A DNA stretch of 15,699 bases from an uncultured Lachnospiraceae bacterium (GTDB taxonomy: Bacteria > Bacillota > Clostridia > Lachnospirales > Lachnospiraceae). Positions 1-7,624 of the stretch are shown in pieces; the stretch's first letter is position 1; the number at the start of each line of letters is the position of its first letter. The notes below the pieces were generated by a model. That model was not told the origin of the DNA and made no database searches. It was given only the letters and a program-made list of their open reading frames with translations. The position numbers and the translations under genes are program-made. The stretch spans positions 1 through 15,699 of the forward strand of contig CAMNQN010000053.1 of the NCBI GenBank assembly GCA_946549155.1. Direction: 5' to 3'.

Positions 1-19
1 GATGCTTGTGGCCCTGCGC

Positions 20-70
20 GCCCGCCTCTTCCTGCGTCCAGTTAATTAACAAAACAAGAAGAACAGCAGC
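20..70 (-). repeat. Dispersed repeat, copy R1
   Basis: Read on the minus strand, this segment carries GTTCTTCTTGTTT, then GTTAATTAAC, then GGACGCAGGAA and a GC-rich run. The same ordered blocks occur on the plus strand at 13571-13625 and 15236-15285. It begins 8 bases after the stop codon of the SPFH gene. The element may continue past the window edge. It is a real sequence repeat, but its function is unknown. It could act as a 3' untranslated or transcript-end structure for the SPFH gene. Confidence 0.75.
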
Positions 71-77
71 ACCTGCC

Positions 78-1433
78 TCAGTCGTTTTTATTAAAGGGAG
101 TGCCGCATTCCGGACAGAATTTCGGCGGATTGGCAGGATCAGCGGGTTCCCAGCCACATTTATCGCAACGGTATCCGGAAGCTTTCACCGGCTTTGGCGC
201 ACCGCAGTTAGAGCAGAATTTTCCTTTGTTTATGCTGCCGCAGGCGCAGGTCCAGCTCTCCGCCGGCCTGGGTGCGCCGCACTCACTGCAAAACTTCCCG
301 CTGTTTGATGCGCCGCAGGCGCAGGTCCAGACTGTCGAAGCCCCCGCCGACGGCTGCTCCGGAGCAGATGCCGCCCCCGATCCGCCGGCCGTTTGTGCCC
401 CTGCCCCGGGTGCTGCCTGATTCATCCGCTGTCCCATATTGTACAGATCCTGCACATTCATTCCGCCGGCTGTTCCCGCCATATTCATGCCCATAAATCC
501 CATGGCCGCTCCATTTTTATTGGAAGCTGCGGCGCGCATGGCATCCGCCTGGGCTCCCACCATGTGGGCCGCCGCCATGGTGGGATTGCGGAATGCAGCG
601 TTCCTCTGCAGCTCCTTGATCATGTTCTCGTCCTCCTGGAAGGCCGTTACGCTGGATACGCCGAAGGAGGCGATCTCTATGCCCCGCAGCTCTCCCCATT
701 TGGCGGACAGCACCGCGTTCAGCACATCCGCCAGCTCCGCGGTATGGGCGGGAAGGGCGCTGTAGCGGATTCCCATATCCGATATGCGGGCAAAGGCGGG
801 CTGCAGCGCAGTCAAAAGCTCGCTCTTTAACTGGCTCTCGATCTCATCCCGGGTAAATTCCCGCTCCACATTTCCGCACACATTGGTATAGAACAGTATC
901 GGGTTGGTCACCCGGTAGCTGTACTCTCCAAAGCATCGGATAGAAATATCCACATCCAGCCCGATATTAGCGTCCACCACCCGGAAGGGCACCGGGGAGG
1001 GGGTTCCGTATTTATTCCCTGTCATTTCCTTTGTATTAAAATAGTAGATTCTCTGATCTGCGGGGGCTTCCCCGCCAAAGGCAAACCGTTTCCCGATGGC
1101 GTCAAAGACCGTCCGAATGCTCTGGCTTAAATCTCCACAGAACAGGGAGGGCTCCACCCCCGCCTGATATGTGTACTCTCCCGGTTCGGAGCAAAGATCC
1201 ACCACCTTGCCCTGCTCCACGATCACCATGCACTGCCCGTCATTGACCACGATCAGAGAGCCGTCGGTGATCACGTTCTCCGAGCCGTGCCGGTTGGAGG
1301 ACCGCCCGGAAGTCCTCCTTTTCCCTTTTGTCACAATCACATCCGCAGGCAATGCGTCACAATAAAAATATTCCTTCCACTGATCCGCCAAAGTACCGCC
1401 TGCCGCACCTGCCAACGCTCTGATAAGTCCCAT
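78..1433 (-). CDS. SPFH/band-7 domain protein with three C-terminal zinc ribbons (YdjI-like)
   Basis: This 451-residue protein has an SPFH-type domain over about residues 20-290. Its central part has the look of the YdjI / 'virion core protein' branch, for example GEYTYQAGVEPSLF and GIEIASFGVSSV. An Ala/Met/Gly-rich linker spans about 290-365. Three zinc ribbons follow: WTCACG...FCSECG, WTCACG...FCSNCG and YRCDKCG...FCPECG. The first two are near copies of each other. No membrane segment is visible, so it is probably a cytosolic, membrane-associated scaffold. In B. subtilis, YdjI acts with YdjG and YdjH in envelope-stress membrane organisation with PspA; that role here is inferred from synteny. 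The start is supported by an AAAGGG ribosome binding site upstream. It is the last gene of a three-gene cluster, 281 bases after the TPM gene. Confidence 0.88.
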   Translation of the reverse strand: MGLIRALAGAAGGTLADQWKEYFYCDALPADVIVTKGKRRTSGRSSNRHGSENVITDGSLIVVNDGQCMVIVEQGKVVDLCSEPGEYTYQAGVEPSLFCGDLSQSIRTVFDAIGKRFAFGGEAPADQRIYYFNTKEMTGNKYGTPSPVPFRVVDANIGLDVDISIRCFGEYSYRVTNPILFYTNVCGNVEREFTRDEIESQLKSELLTALQPAFARISDMGIRYSALPAHTAELADVLNAVLSAKWGELRGIEIASFGVSSVTAFQEDENMIKELQRNAAFRNPTMAAAHMVGAQADAMRAAASNKNGAAMGFMGMNMAGTAGGMNVQDLYNMGQRMNQAAPGAGAQTAGGSGAASAPEQPSAGASTVWTCACGASNSGKFCSECGAPRPAESWTCACGSINKGKFCSNCGAPKPVKASGYRCDKCGWEPADPANPPKFCPECGTPFNKND

Positions 1434-1599
1434 ATTCTTTTCCCTTTCCGGCGCCGCATTTCCGGCCGCCTATGCCTTAACGGAAAGCGCATGGGGTGTC
1501 CCCTTTTTGCCGTTTCCGCTTCCGATTCTATCTTTTTTTATCTCTTCCGTTATCTTTTCTGTTGCCACTTCTGTTACCTCGTCCGACCTTGTTCCAGCG

Positions 1600-1714
1600 T
1601 CTGCCGCCTGATCAGAACTTCCGTCCCAGTGGCGCCGTCTGCTCAGAACCTTCCGCCCCAGCGGCCGCCGTCTGCTCAGAACTTTCCGCCCCAGTGACTG
1701 CGCCTGCCTCCCAC
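1600..1714 (-). repeat. Degenerate 33-bp tandem repeat after the TPM gene
   Basis: The minus strand carries two adjacent, nearly identical 33-base units built on GGGGCGGAA(G/A)GTTCTGAGC. Diverged units flank them on both sides; the outer one (about 1605-1627) has lost one base. The TPM gene's own 3' end (GGCGGAAGCTTCTGA) resembles the unit. The unit length is a multiple of three, and in one frame it reads as repeated GAE(S/G)SEQTA. Probable slippage expansion of the gene's 3' end, or remains of a longer low-complexity tail. Confidence 0.6.
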
Positions 1715-2773
1715 TCAGAAGCTTCCGCCTCCGCCGCCATGGGTCTGTCCGGAGGAGCTGGTATGGGTACTGCTGCCGCCCATATCATTATCCTTGGGGC
1801 GCTCTGTCCTGGTCACCGTCCGGTAGAGAAAAATATCCCGGCTGACCCGCAGGCTTCTGCTGCCGGGCCGCACATAATTAGAGGCAGCCGCCTGACGCCG
1901 CACACTCTTTAATTGGGCCCGCATGCATCCGGTAACCACCAGGGCCAGGGCTAGCCCGATCAGCAGCGAACCGGGAATCCACAGGGTGCTCACACCTTCC
2001 TTCGGCATATGCCCCGAATCGTAGGCCTTCCCATCCCTGGCCTGTGTGAGGAACTGGTCGCACAGGGAAGCATACGTCCAAAACGCATCCAGATATTCAC
2101 CGTCGCTTAAATCCGGAAGAAATTTTCCGGATATGTAATCAATGCCCGCATCGGTCACCGCCACAATACCAAAACCGCAGGTGGAAATCCACCATTTCCT
2201 GCTTTCCATGTCAACCAGCAGCAGCATACCATCCTTGTCGGTCCCCATACCATACCCATTGTAATCGTAAAAATCATCGGCATAGGCCTCCGGTGTCTTT
2301 CCGTCAAGTCCGTACACCGTCACCACTGCCACGTCACACTGCTGCTGCTCACTGATCTCATCCAGCTTCTCCAGCAGCCCCTCCGCCTCCTCCCGATCCA
2401 GAAGCTCCGCATCGTCCACCAGGCGGGGGAGCTGGCGCCGCTCCGGAATGGAGGAGGTCCTGACTCCACCCGTATAGATCAGCTTCGCAGATGTCCGCCC
2501 GGCAGTATCCGCATCGAACATTTCCGCCTTTGCCGGACCGGAAAACTCTTGCCCCAAGGCCTCCGCCGCTGCATAACCTGGCAATGCTGCCGGGAGCACT
2601 GCCAGAAGCACCGCCGTAAACACCCCCAGCAGCCTTACCCGTATCTTCCATCCCTGCCTGCTCCCAAACAGTCCCCTGCCTCCTCCGTTATGTATTTTTA
2701 TTTCATTTTGTGTTTCCTCTTTCCTCTTCGCCGGGAGTATTCCATCTCCCCGCCTCCGCATGCCTTGCCTCAT
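1715..2773 (-). CDS. TPM-domain membrane protein (YgcG/YdjH-like)
   Basis: This 352-residue protein has a basic N-terminal stretch, a hydrophobic segment at about 48-68 ending in ALPGYAAA (signal peptide or anchor), and a TPM domain at about 115-250. The domain includes DDFYDYNGYGMGTDKDGMLL. A second membrane segment lies at about 265-284, followed by a cytoplasmic tail ending in the Gly-rich THGGGGGSF typical of this family. The TPM domain is thought to sit outside the membrane. The family is known from envelope and photosystem-related proteins, and the biochemical activity here is unknown. The chosen start follows GGAGGGG with good spacing and lies 12 bases after the upstream stop, so co-translation is likely. 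The N-terminus is long before the hydrophobic region, and a later non-ATG start cannot be excluded. Confidence 0.87.
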   Translation of the reverse strand: MRQGMRRRGDGILPAKRKEETQNEIKIHNGGGRGLFGSRQGWKIRVRLLGVFTAVLLAVLPAALPGYAAAEALGQEFSGPAKAEMFDADTAGRTSAKLIYTGGVRTSSIPERRQLPRLVDDAELLDREEAEGLLEKLDEISEQQQCDVAVVTVYGLDGKTPEAYADDFYDYNGYGMGTDKDGMLLLVDMESRKWWISTCGFGIVAVTDAGIDYISGKFLPDLSDGEYLDAFWTYASLCDQFLTQARDGKAYDSGHMPKEGVSTLWIPGSLLIGLALALVVTGCMRAQLKSVRRQAAASNYVRPGSRSLRVSRDIFLYRTVTRTERPKDNDMGGSSTHTSSSGQTHGGGGGSF

Positions 2774-2785
2774 CGCATCCCCTCC

Positions 2786-3874
2786 CTACAGCCAGGTAAT
2801 CAGCGTAACCAATCCATAGGTCACCAGGCCAAACACCGCCGTCAGCCCGGCCAGCCACCGGAAATACAGGCCATTGTCCACGGGGAGATCCCCCACAAAT
2901 TTTCCGGTCTGCCCGTTCATGGCAAACAGATACTGTTTTCCCCGCCACCTGGTAGTCAAAAGCCACACGGGATACAGCGCATACCGGGCTTTTCCGTTTT
3001 TCAGGTAAATATTCGTTCGCTCCGGGATCACGGTGCTGTACATCCCCTCCACCGTATCCGCGAACACCTCCTCCGTGCTGCGCCGGATCCGCTGGTTGGC
3101 TCGCTCTATACTCTCCTGAGCCGTCACATCGTATTTGTCCGCCAGATATCCGGCCAGGTAGGCAGTCTGAAAATCCACCGCCTCCGAAAAATCATAGGGC
3201 TCCACCGATTCCATCAGATCGTCCGGCATCTTGGAGGAGCCGTCCACCGGAACCTGGCGAAAGCCCACGCTGCCCTCCCGAATCACAGAGAAATGGCTGG
3301 TTTCCGTGTAATCGTAATTGGCGGTGCTCCAGAATCTGGTCCGGGTGGCCCGGTAGCGGATGTGGGCATCCGCCTCCGCGTCAAACAGCCAGAAGGGTAC
3401 ATACACACCCTTGATCTCCTCCAGGTGATTCTCATCCGAAAATATCCTGGGCAGCAGCCGCTTTCCCTTCAGATGCCATTTCAGCCCCTCCTTAGCCGCC
3501 TTCTTATCCAGCTTGAAGGGAATCACATAATCCGGCCGGAGGGCCCCGGAAAACTGTCCCGTCATCACCACATTATTTCCGCAGTAGGGGCAGGTGGCCG
3601 CTGCTGTAGTTTCATCTCCGATAATCTCACCGCCGCAGGACTGACAGGTATAAATCCGCATTCCTTCCGTCTCGCCCTCCCTCCATGTTCCTTCCGGGGA
3701 GGTATCCCATTTCATATCGTCCGGCCGCTCCTGTTTTAACTCCTGATCGTATTCCTTCAGGGAATCCATCTCAAATTCCGAATCACAGTAAGGACATTTT
3801 AGTTTCCCCTTCGCACTGTTAAACTCGATGGCTCCCCCACAGCAGGGACATTTGTACTCCATCATCTGAGCCAT
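2786..3874 (-). CDS. TFIIB-type zinc-ribbon membrane protein (YdjG-like)
   Basis: From the chosen start the protein has 362 residues. The start MAQMMEYKC is preferred because AAGGAAGG sits six bases before it; an in-frame ATG 60 bases upstream at 3934 has no comparable site. Two zinc ribbons lead the protein: CPCC (9-12) with CPYC (27-30), and CQSC (77-80) with CPYC (95-98). A large mixed domain follows, ending in one C-terminal membrane segment at about 338-360. This is the architecture of B. subtilis YdjG, which together with YdjH helps hold PspA at the membrane; the role is by analogy. It is first in the three-gene cluster. A possible -10 (TATAAA on the minus strand) lies just after the preceding terminator's T-run, without a good -35. 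No pspA precedes it. Confidence 0.87.
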   Translation of the reverse strand: MAQMMEYKCPCCGGAIEFNSAKGKLKCPYCDSEFEMDSLKEYDQELKQERPDDMKWDTSPEGTWREGETEGMRIYTCQSCGGEIIGDETTAAATCPYCGNNVVMTGQFSGALRPDYVIPFKLDKKAAKEGLKWHLKGKRLLPRIFSDENHLEEIKGVYVPFWLFDAEADAHIRYRATRTRFWSTANYDYTETSHFSVIREGSVGFRQVPVDGSSKMPDDLMESVEPYDFSEAVDFQTAYLAGYLADKYDVTAQESIERANQRIRRSTEEVFADTVEGMYSTVIPERTNIYLKNGKARYALYPVWLLTTRWRGKQYLFAMNGQTGKFVGDLPVDNGLYFRWLAGLTAVFGLVTYGLVTLITWL

Positions 3875-3913
3875 ATCACACCTTCCTTCCCACTTATCTG
3901 TATTTATACTACC

Positions 3914-3946
3914 AAAAAAAAGTCCTTCCCGCAATGGCGGAAGGAC
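3914..3946 (-). terminator. Rho-independent terminator closing the sugar operon
   Basis: On the minus strand an 8-bp perfect stem (GTCCTTCC with GGAAGGAC) around a 9-base loop is followed by eight T residues. It lies 28 bases beyond the esterase stop codon and just before the YdjG-like gene, so it separates the two transcription units. Confidence 0.9.
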
Positions 3947-3973
3947 CTTCCTTTCTTAAGATAAAATTAATCC

Positions 3974-4870
3974 TTATTTCCTCATCATCCTGCGGAAGAA
4001 ATCACATTCCTCATCATTGCAGAGCTGCCCCTGGGGCTCCTGCACCGTAACATGAAAGACATGATACAGCGGTTCCTCCTCCGAACCATAGGTCTTAAAT
4101 TCGCAGTAGACCCCGTTCTTTTCCAGTGCTTCCATCATGAGGGGCGCCTGGGGCCTGCAGAAATCCCCCACCGCAGTCATCAGATACACCGGCGGAAACG
4201 CAGGGGTCACATGGTCCGGCACATTCATGACTGCCATTTCCTTCTCTGTGCCGTGTCCCCGCAGAAGATCCCCGCAGATCAGTTCCTGATCCTGGGATTC
4301 ATTCAGCACATGATGATTTCCAAACAATACGTACGCGCCGCAGTTAAGCGCCACCGCAACAGGCACGAAGCCGTTTGGCACTCTGAAATTATAGTTCTTC
4401 GCATAATCCGGATTGGTACAGATGGCTGAGTACAAGCCTGCAAGGTGTCCGCCTGCGGAATCCCCCACCAGGAAAACATGCTCCATATCCAGTCCGTACT
4501 CCTGGGCATTCTCATACATCCACGCAATCACATCGTTGGCATCCACCAATGCTGCCGGGAATTTCACCTCCGGCGCAAGGCGATAGGTAAAATTCACCAC
4601 CGCAAATTTTCTCTGGGCTAAGGACATGCAGTAAAACTGATACAGCTCCTTATCTCCGTATACCCAGCCGCCTCCGTGAACATTCACGATCACCGGAAGC
4701 TTTCCATCGACATCCTTCGGGCGGTACACATCCAGCAGATTCCATACCGGATCCGGCCCATACTGAAGATTGTCAAAACGCTCAATATCCTCCGGCGTTG
4801 TAAGTCCCTCGTCTCTCTTCGCATCATTTATCTTCCATTCTTTTCGCATTCGTTCACTGCTTGCTGACAT
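3974..4870 (-). CDS. Alpha/beta hydrolase, HSL-family esterase
   Basis: This 298-residue enzyme has the hormone-sensitive-lipase oxyanion motif HGGGW (65-69), the nucleophile elbow GDSAGG with Ser138, an acid candidate Asp236 in VGDFCRP, and a catalytic His at 270 or 273 in YHVFHV. The triad is therefore complete. No signal peptide is present, so it acts inside the cell. The family hydrolyses short-chain acyl esters; deacetylation of imported acetylated sugars is an inference from its place at the end of a sugar-uptake operon. It starts 18 bases after the response regulator stop, with AAAGGAAGAG as ribosome binding site, and is followed by a strong terminator. The true substrate cannot be read from sequence. 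Confidence 0.9.
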   Translation of the reverse strand: MSASSERMRKEWKINDAKRDEGLTTPEDIERFDNLQYGPDPVWNLLDVYRPKDVDGKLPVIVNVHGGGWVYGDKELYQFYCMSLAQRKFAVVNFTYRLAPEVKFPAALVDANDVIAWMYENAQEYGLDMEHVFLVGDSAGGHLAGLYSAICTNPDYAKNYNFRVPNGFVPVAVALNCGAYVLFGNHHVLNESQDQELICGDLLRGHGTEKEMAVMNVPDHVTPAFPPVYLMTAVGDFCRPQAPLMMEALEKNGVYCEFKTYGSEEEPLYHVFHVTVQEPQGQLCNDEECDFFRRMMRK

Positions 4871-4888
4871 AAAACTCTTCCTTTCTTC

Positions 4889-6139
4889 TTATGATTCCTC
4901 TGTTTTCGTGGGATTGCCTCCCTGCTTCTCCTGACGGCGGTATTCGCCGATGGTCATTCCCGTAAGCCGTTTGAACACCTTACAGAAATAGGTAAGATTC
5001 GGATAGCCGCATTGTTCCGCTATATCCTTTGTCGTTAACTCCCTGTTTTCAGAAAGCACCTTCGCCTCCTCGATTCGCACCATGGACAGATATTCCACCA
5101 GGGTCTGCCCGGTGCATTCCTTAAAAATATGACTCAGGTAATAGGGACTGATTCCCACATTTTCCGCGCAGTCCCGCAGGGAAATATCGTCCCGGAAATG
5201 ATCCATGACATACTGCTTGGCCCGGGAAACATACCGCACCTTATCATTGTTGTCGCCCTCTGCCTCATCCTCCTCCCCAAAGCCCCGCACATCCTTAATG
5301 CTTTCCCGGTAGGAAGCCCGCATATCAGAGAAGGACGCATAAATCTTTCCCACCCCGTACCGATAATCCACTTTCTTTTTCTCTTTTAAACGTCTGGCCA
5401 CCAGAAAGGCCAGATCCCTGCACCAGCCCTCCCGCCGCTCTGCTTCAAGCTCCTCCGGAATAAGGAACATAACAACTGCCCCGCTGGCCGTAACGGTGGC
5501 CAGGAAGCTGCACAGTCCCGCAAGCGTCTCCTTCAGTTCTTCATTCAGCTCATTCGTCCCAATGTCCGCCTGGCCCTTCGGCACAAACGCAGCGATACAT
5601 CCATATCCAAAATGAATGGAATGGATATCGCAAAATGCCTGAAATCCCTTTTCATCACACTTTTCCGAAAAAACAGACATTAATACCTCGCTTCCCAGAA
5701 CAGAGCTTACAATCCCGACAGCGGAATTGATCCGCTCCTGCTTCTGGTTCTCTTCCTTTTCCGCTGCCACCGTCCTGCACAGTTTCCGGATCGTCTCAAT
5801 GCTTTCTTCTCTTTTTCCCGGCTTTAGCAGGTACCCGTCCGTTTTCAGGTCAAGGGCCTTTTTTACATAATTAAAATCACTGAATGCTGTATTGATGATA
5901 AAATGCGTCCGGCACCCTCTGTTTTTCAGAAGCTCGATCACTTCGATCCCGGTCAGCCCCGGCATTCGCACATCCACAATCGCCATATCCGGCTTCAGAC
6001 GTTCCAGCATCTGCTTTAATTCAATTCCGTTTTCCGCCATCCCGACAATCTCAATATCCGGAAATTCCTTTCGGATCAGCAGCTCCTGACTTCTGAGCAC
6101 CAGCGGCTCATCGTCGGCAATCACCATTGTGTATTTCAT
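4889..6139 (-). CDS. YesN-type response regulator, AraC-family DNA-binding domain
   Basis: This 416-residue protein starts with a receiver domain (about 1-120): acidic pair Asp9/Asp10, phosphoacceptor Asp56 in VDVRMPG, Thr84 and Lys106 in LLKPG. A middle region of about 130-290 has the diverged, degenerate-cyclase-like feel of YesN proteins. The C-terminal AraC double helix-turn-helix (about 305-405) includes ISLRDCAENVGISPYYLSHIF and CGYPNLTYFCKVFKRLTG. It starts six bases after the kinase stop with AAGGAAAG before the ATG. The kinase upstream is its obvious partner. The likely target is mglB, because two direct repeats with a 21-bp period, the arrangement AraC-type proteins bind, lie upstream of it; this is inference. 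Confidence 0.93.
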   Translation of the reverse strand: MKYTMVIADDEPLVLRSQELLIRKEFPDIEIVGMAENGIELKQMLERLKPDMAIVDVRMPGLTGIEVIELLKNRGCRTHFIINTAFSDFNYVKKALDLKTDGYLLKPGKREESIETIRKLCRTVAAEKEENQKQERINSAVGIVSSVLGSEVLMSVFSEKCDEKGFQAFCDIHSIHFGYGCIAAFVPKGQADIGTNELNEELKETLAGLCSFLATVTASGAVVMFLIPEELEAERREGWCRDLAFLVARRLKEKKKVDYRYGVGKIYASFSDMRASYRESIKDVRGFGEEDEAEGDNNDKVRYVSRAKQYVMDHFRDDISLRDCAENVGISPYYLSHIFKECTGQTLVEYLSMVRIEEAKVLSENRELTTKDIAEQCGYPNLTYFCKVFKRLTGMTIGEYRRQEKQGGNPTKTEES

Positions 6140-6145
6140 CTTTCC

Positions 6146-7624
6146 TTATCCTTCCCACGGAAATGTGATGGTAATCTCCAGTCCCGGGTTCATATTATTC
6201 AGCTCGAACTGAACATCCCCTTTGTAGAACAGCTGCAGCCTCTGATAAATATTGCGCAGGCCAATATGTGTGCTGGATCGGTTGTTCTCATAAAAATCAC
6301 GATAAACCTCATCGATCTGCTCCGCCGTCATGCCCACGCCATTATCCCTGACTTCCAGAAAAATGCGGCTGCTCATGACATATGCCCGGATCCACACGCA
6401 GCCCCCGTTTAATTTCATGGCAAGTCCATGCTGGATAGCGTTCTCCACCAGAGGCTGCAGAACCATACACGGCATCTGGAACATCATACAGGTTTCATCC
6501 ACCTGGAAATCATACCGGTAACGTCCTCCATAACGGTATTCCTGTATGGCCACATACTCTTTCAGGTTTTCCATCTCCTGCTTCAGCGTTACCGTCTTTG
6601 AGATATTGTCCAGATTGTAACGGAGAAAGGAGGCCGTAATCTCCATAAGCCGGGCGCTCTGCTCCGCATTTTCAATGCGCGCCAGCGAAGAGATCATATT
6701 CAGCGTATTAAACAGAAAATGAGGATTGATCCTGGACTGTAGAAAATCCAGGTGATTTTTTTGCAGGTCACTGAAGATTTTCAGGTTCTCGATTTCCATC
6801 TCCGCCAGCCGCTCCTTCACGTTGGCGTTTTCTTCAATCTTTTTCATCTGCATCTGAATGATCTGCGTCATACCGTTAAAAGCATTGGCAAACTCTTCAA
6901 ATTCATCGTTGCTGCTGATCTGAATCGGCTCCGCCTGAAATACATCTCTTTCAATTGCCGTAATGCCGGTCATCATAACCCGGATTGACGACGACATTTC
7001 CCGGACAATTCTCATCAGATAGAAAAAGCAGAGGATCACCGCCATCACAAGAGCTATGATTTCCACAGCGGTAATCGTGTTCTGAAGGCTGTTCAGCTGC
7101 CTTTCCATTTTGTTTAACTGATTCAGCCGGAAAGAATACACCCTCTGGAATCCGGATACCACATAAGTATATATCTCCTGCTGCTCATTGTACAGCTTTC
7201 CCAGTTTTTCATAATCACCGGACTTATCATCCTTAAAATACTGTTCAAGCTCCTTCCCCAGGATATCACATTTTTCCAGGTACGTCTCTATCATCCGGTT
7301 CGTATCGGCCATCTCACGCACAAAATGCGCTTCCACCTGCTGATCCGTCACAGCAAGAAGCTGCACCACCACCGGCCGTTTTTCTTCATACGCTTCCAGG
7401 CCCGTATCCGCCAGCCACAGATAGGCCAAATTCATGCCATCATTGGATTCTTTCACTGCCGTTTCCAGCTGGCTGATGGAAACCAGCTCCGCGATGGCTG
7501 CTCTGTATCTATTCGAGGAATACCGATTTATGAAAACGCTGGCCGCTAAAAACAATACGGCAAATAGCCCCACCACAAGATAACCGACTACATATTTTTT
7601 TACGACTGACCCAAATTTCTTCAT
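6146..7624 (-). CDS. YesM/LytS-type sensor histidine kinase
   Basis: This 492-residue membrane protein has a first membrane helix at about 11-32, an extracellular, mostly helical region of about 33-183, and a second helix at about 185-206. A HAMP-like linker and coiled coil (to about 290) follow. The His_kinase domain has phosphoacceptor His302 in RINPHFLFNTLN. The ATPase domain has N-box Asn395, DNGVGM (427-432) and GLRN (455-458). The ATG overlaps the stop of the upstream sugar-binding gene by four bases, so the two proteins are probably made in fixed ratio. The extracellular region has no recognisable ligand domain. Together with the adjacent anchored binding protein, this suggests it senses sugar through a protein contact, as known for XylFII-LytS of Clostridium. 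Confidence 0.93.
   Translation of the reverse strand: MKKFGSVVKKYVVGYLVVGLFAVLFLAASVFINRYSSNRYRAAIAELVSISQLETAVKESNDGMNLAYLWLADTGLEAYEEKRPVVVQLLAVTDQQVEAHFVREMADTNRMIETYLEKCDILGKELEQYFKDDKSGDYEKLGKLYNEQQEIYTYVVSGFQRVYSFRLNQLNKMERQLNSLQNTITAVEIIALVMAVILCFFYLMRIVREMSSSIRVMMTGITAIERDVFQAEPIQISSNDEFEEFANAFNGMTQIIQMQMKKIEENANVKERLAEMEIENLKIFSDLQKNHLDFLQSRINPHFLFNTLNMISSLARIENAEQSARLMEITASFLRYNLDNISKTVTLKQEMENLKEYVAIQEYRYGGRYRYDFQVDETCMMFQMPCMVLQPLVENAIQHGLAMKLNGGCVWIRAYVMSSRIFLEVRDNGVGMTAEQIDEVYRDFYENNRSSTHIGLRNIYQRLQLFYKGDVQFELNNMNPGLEITITFPWEG

Noticed and set aside
1496..1912. A plus-strand open frame across the tandem repeat
   Set aside because: Low-complexity Ser/Ala/Pro product from the complement of the repeat and of the TPM gene's 3' end; no start signals and no family.
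2549..3739. A 396-codon open frame on the plus strand
   Set aside because: It lies antisense to the YdjG-like and TPM genes, whose zinc ribbons, membrane segments and ribosome binding sites are clear. Its product is His/Pro/Arg-rich with no recognisable domain, typical of a shadow frame in GC-rich DNA.
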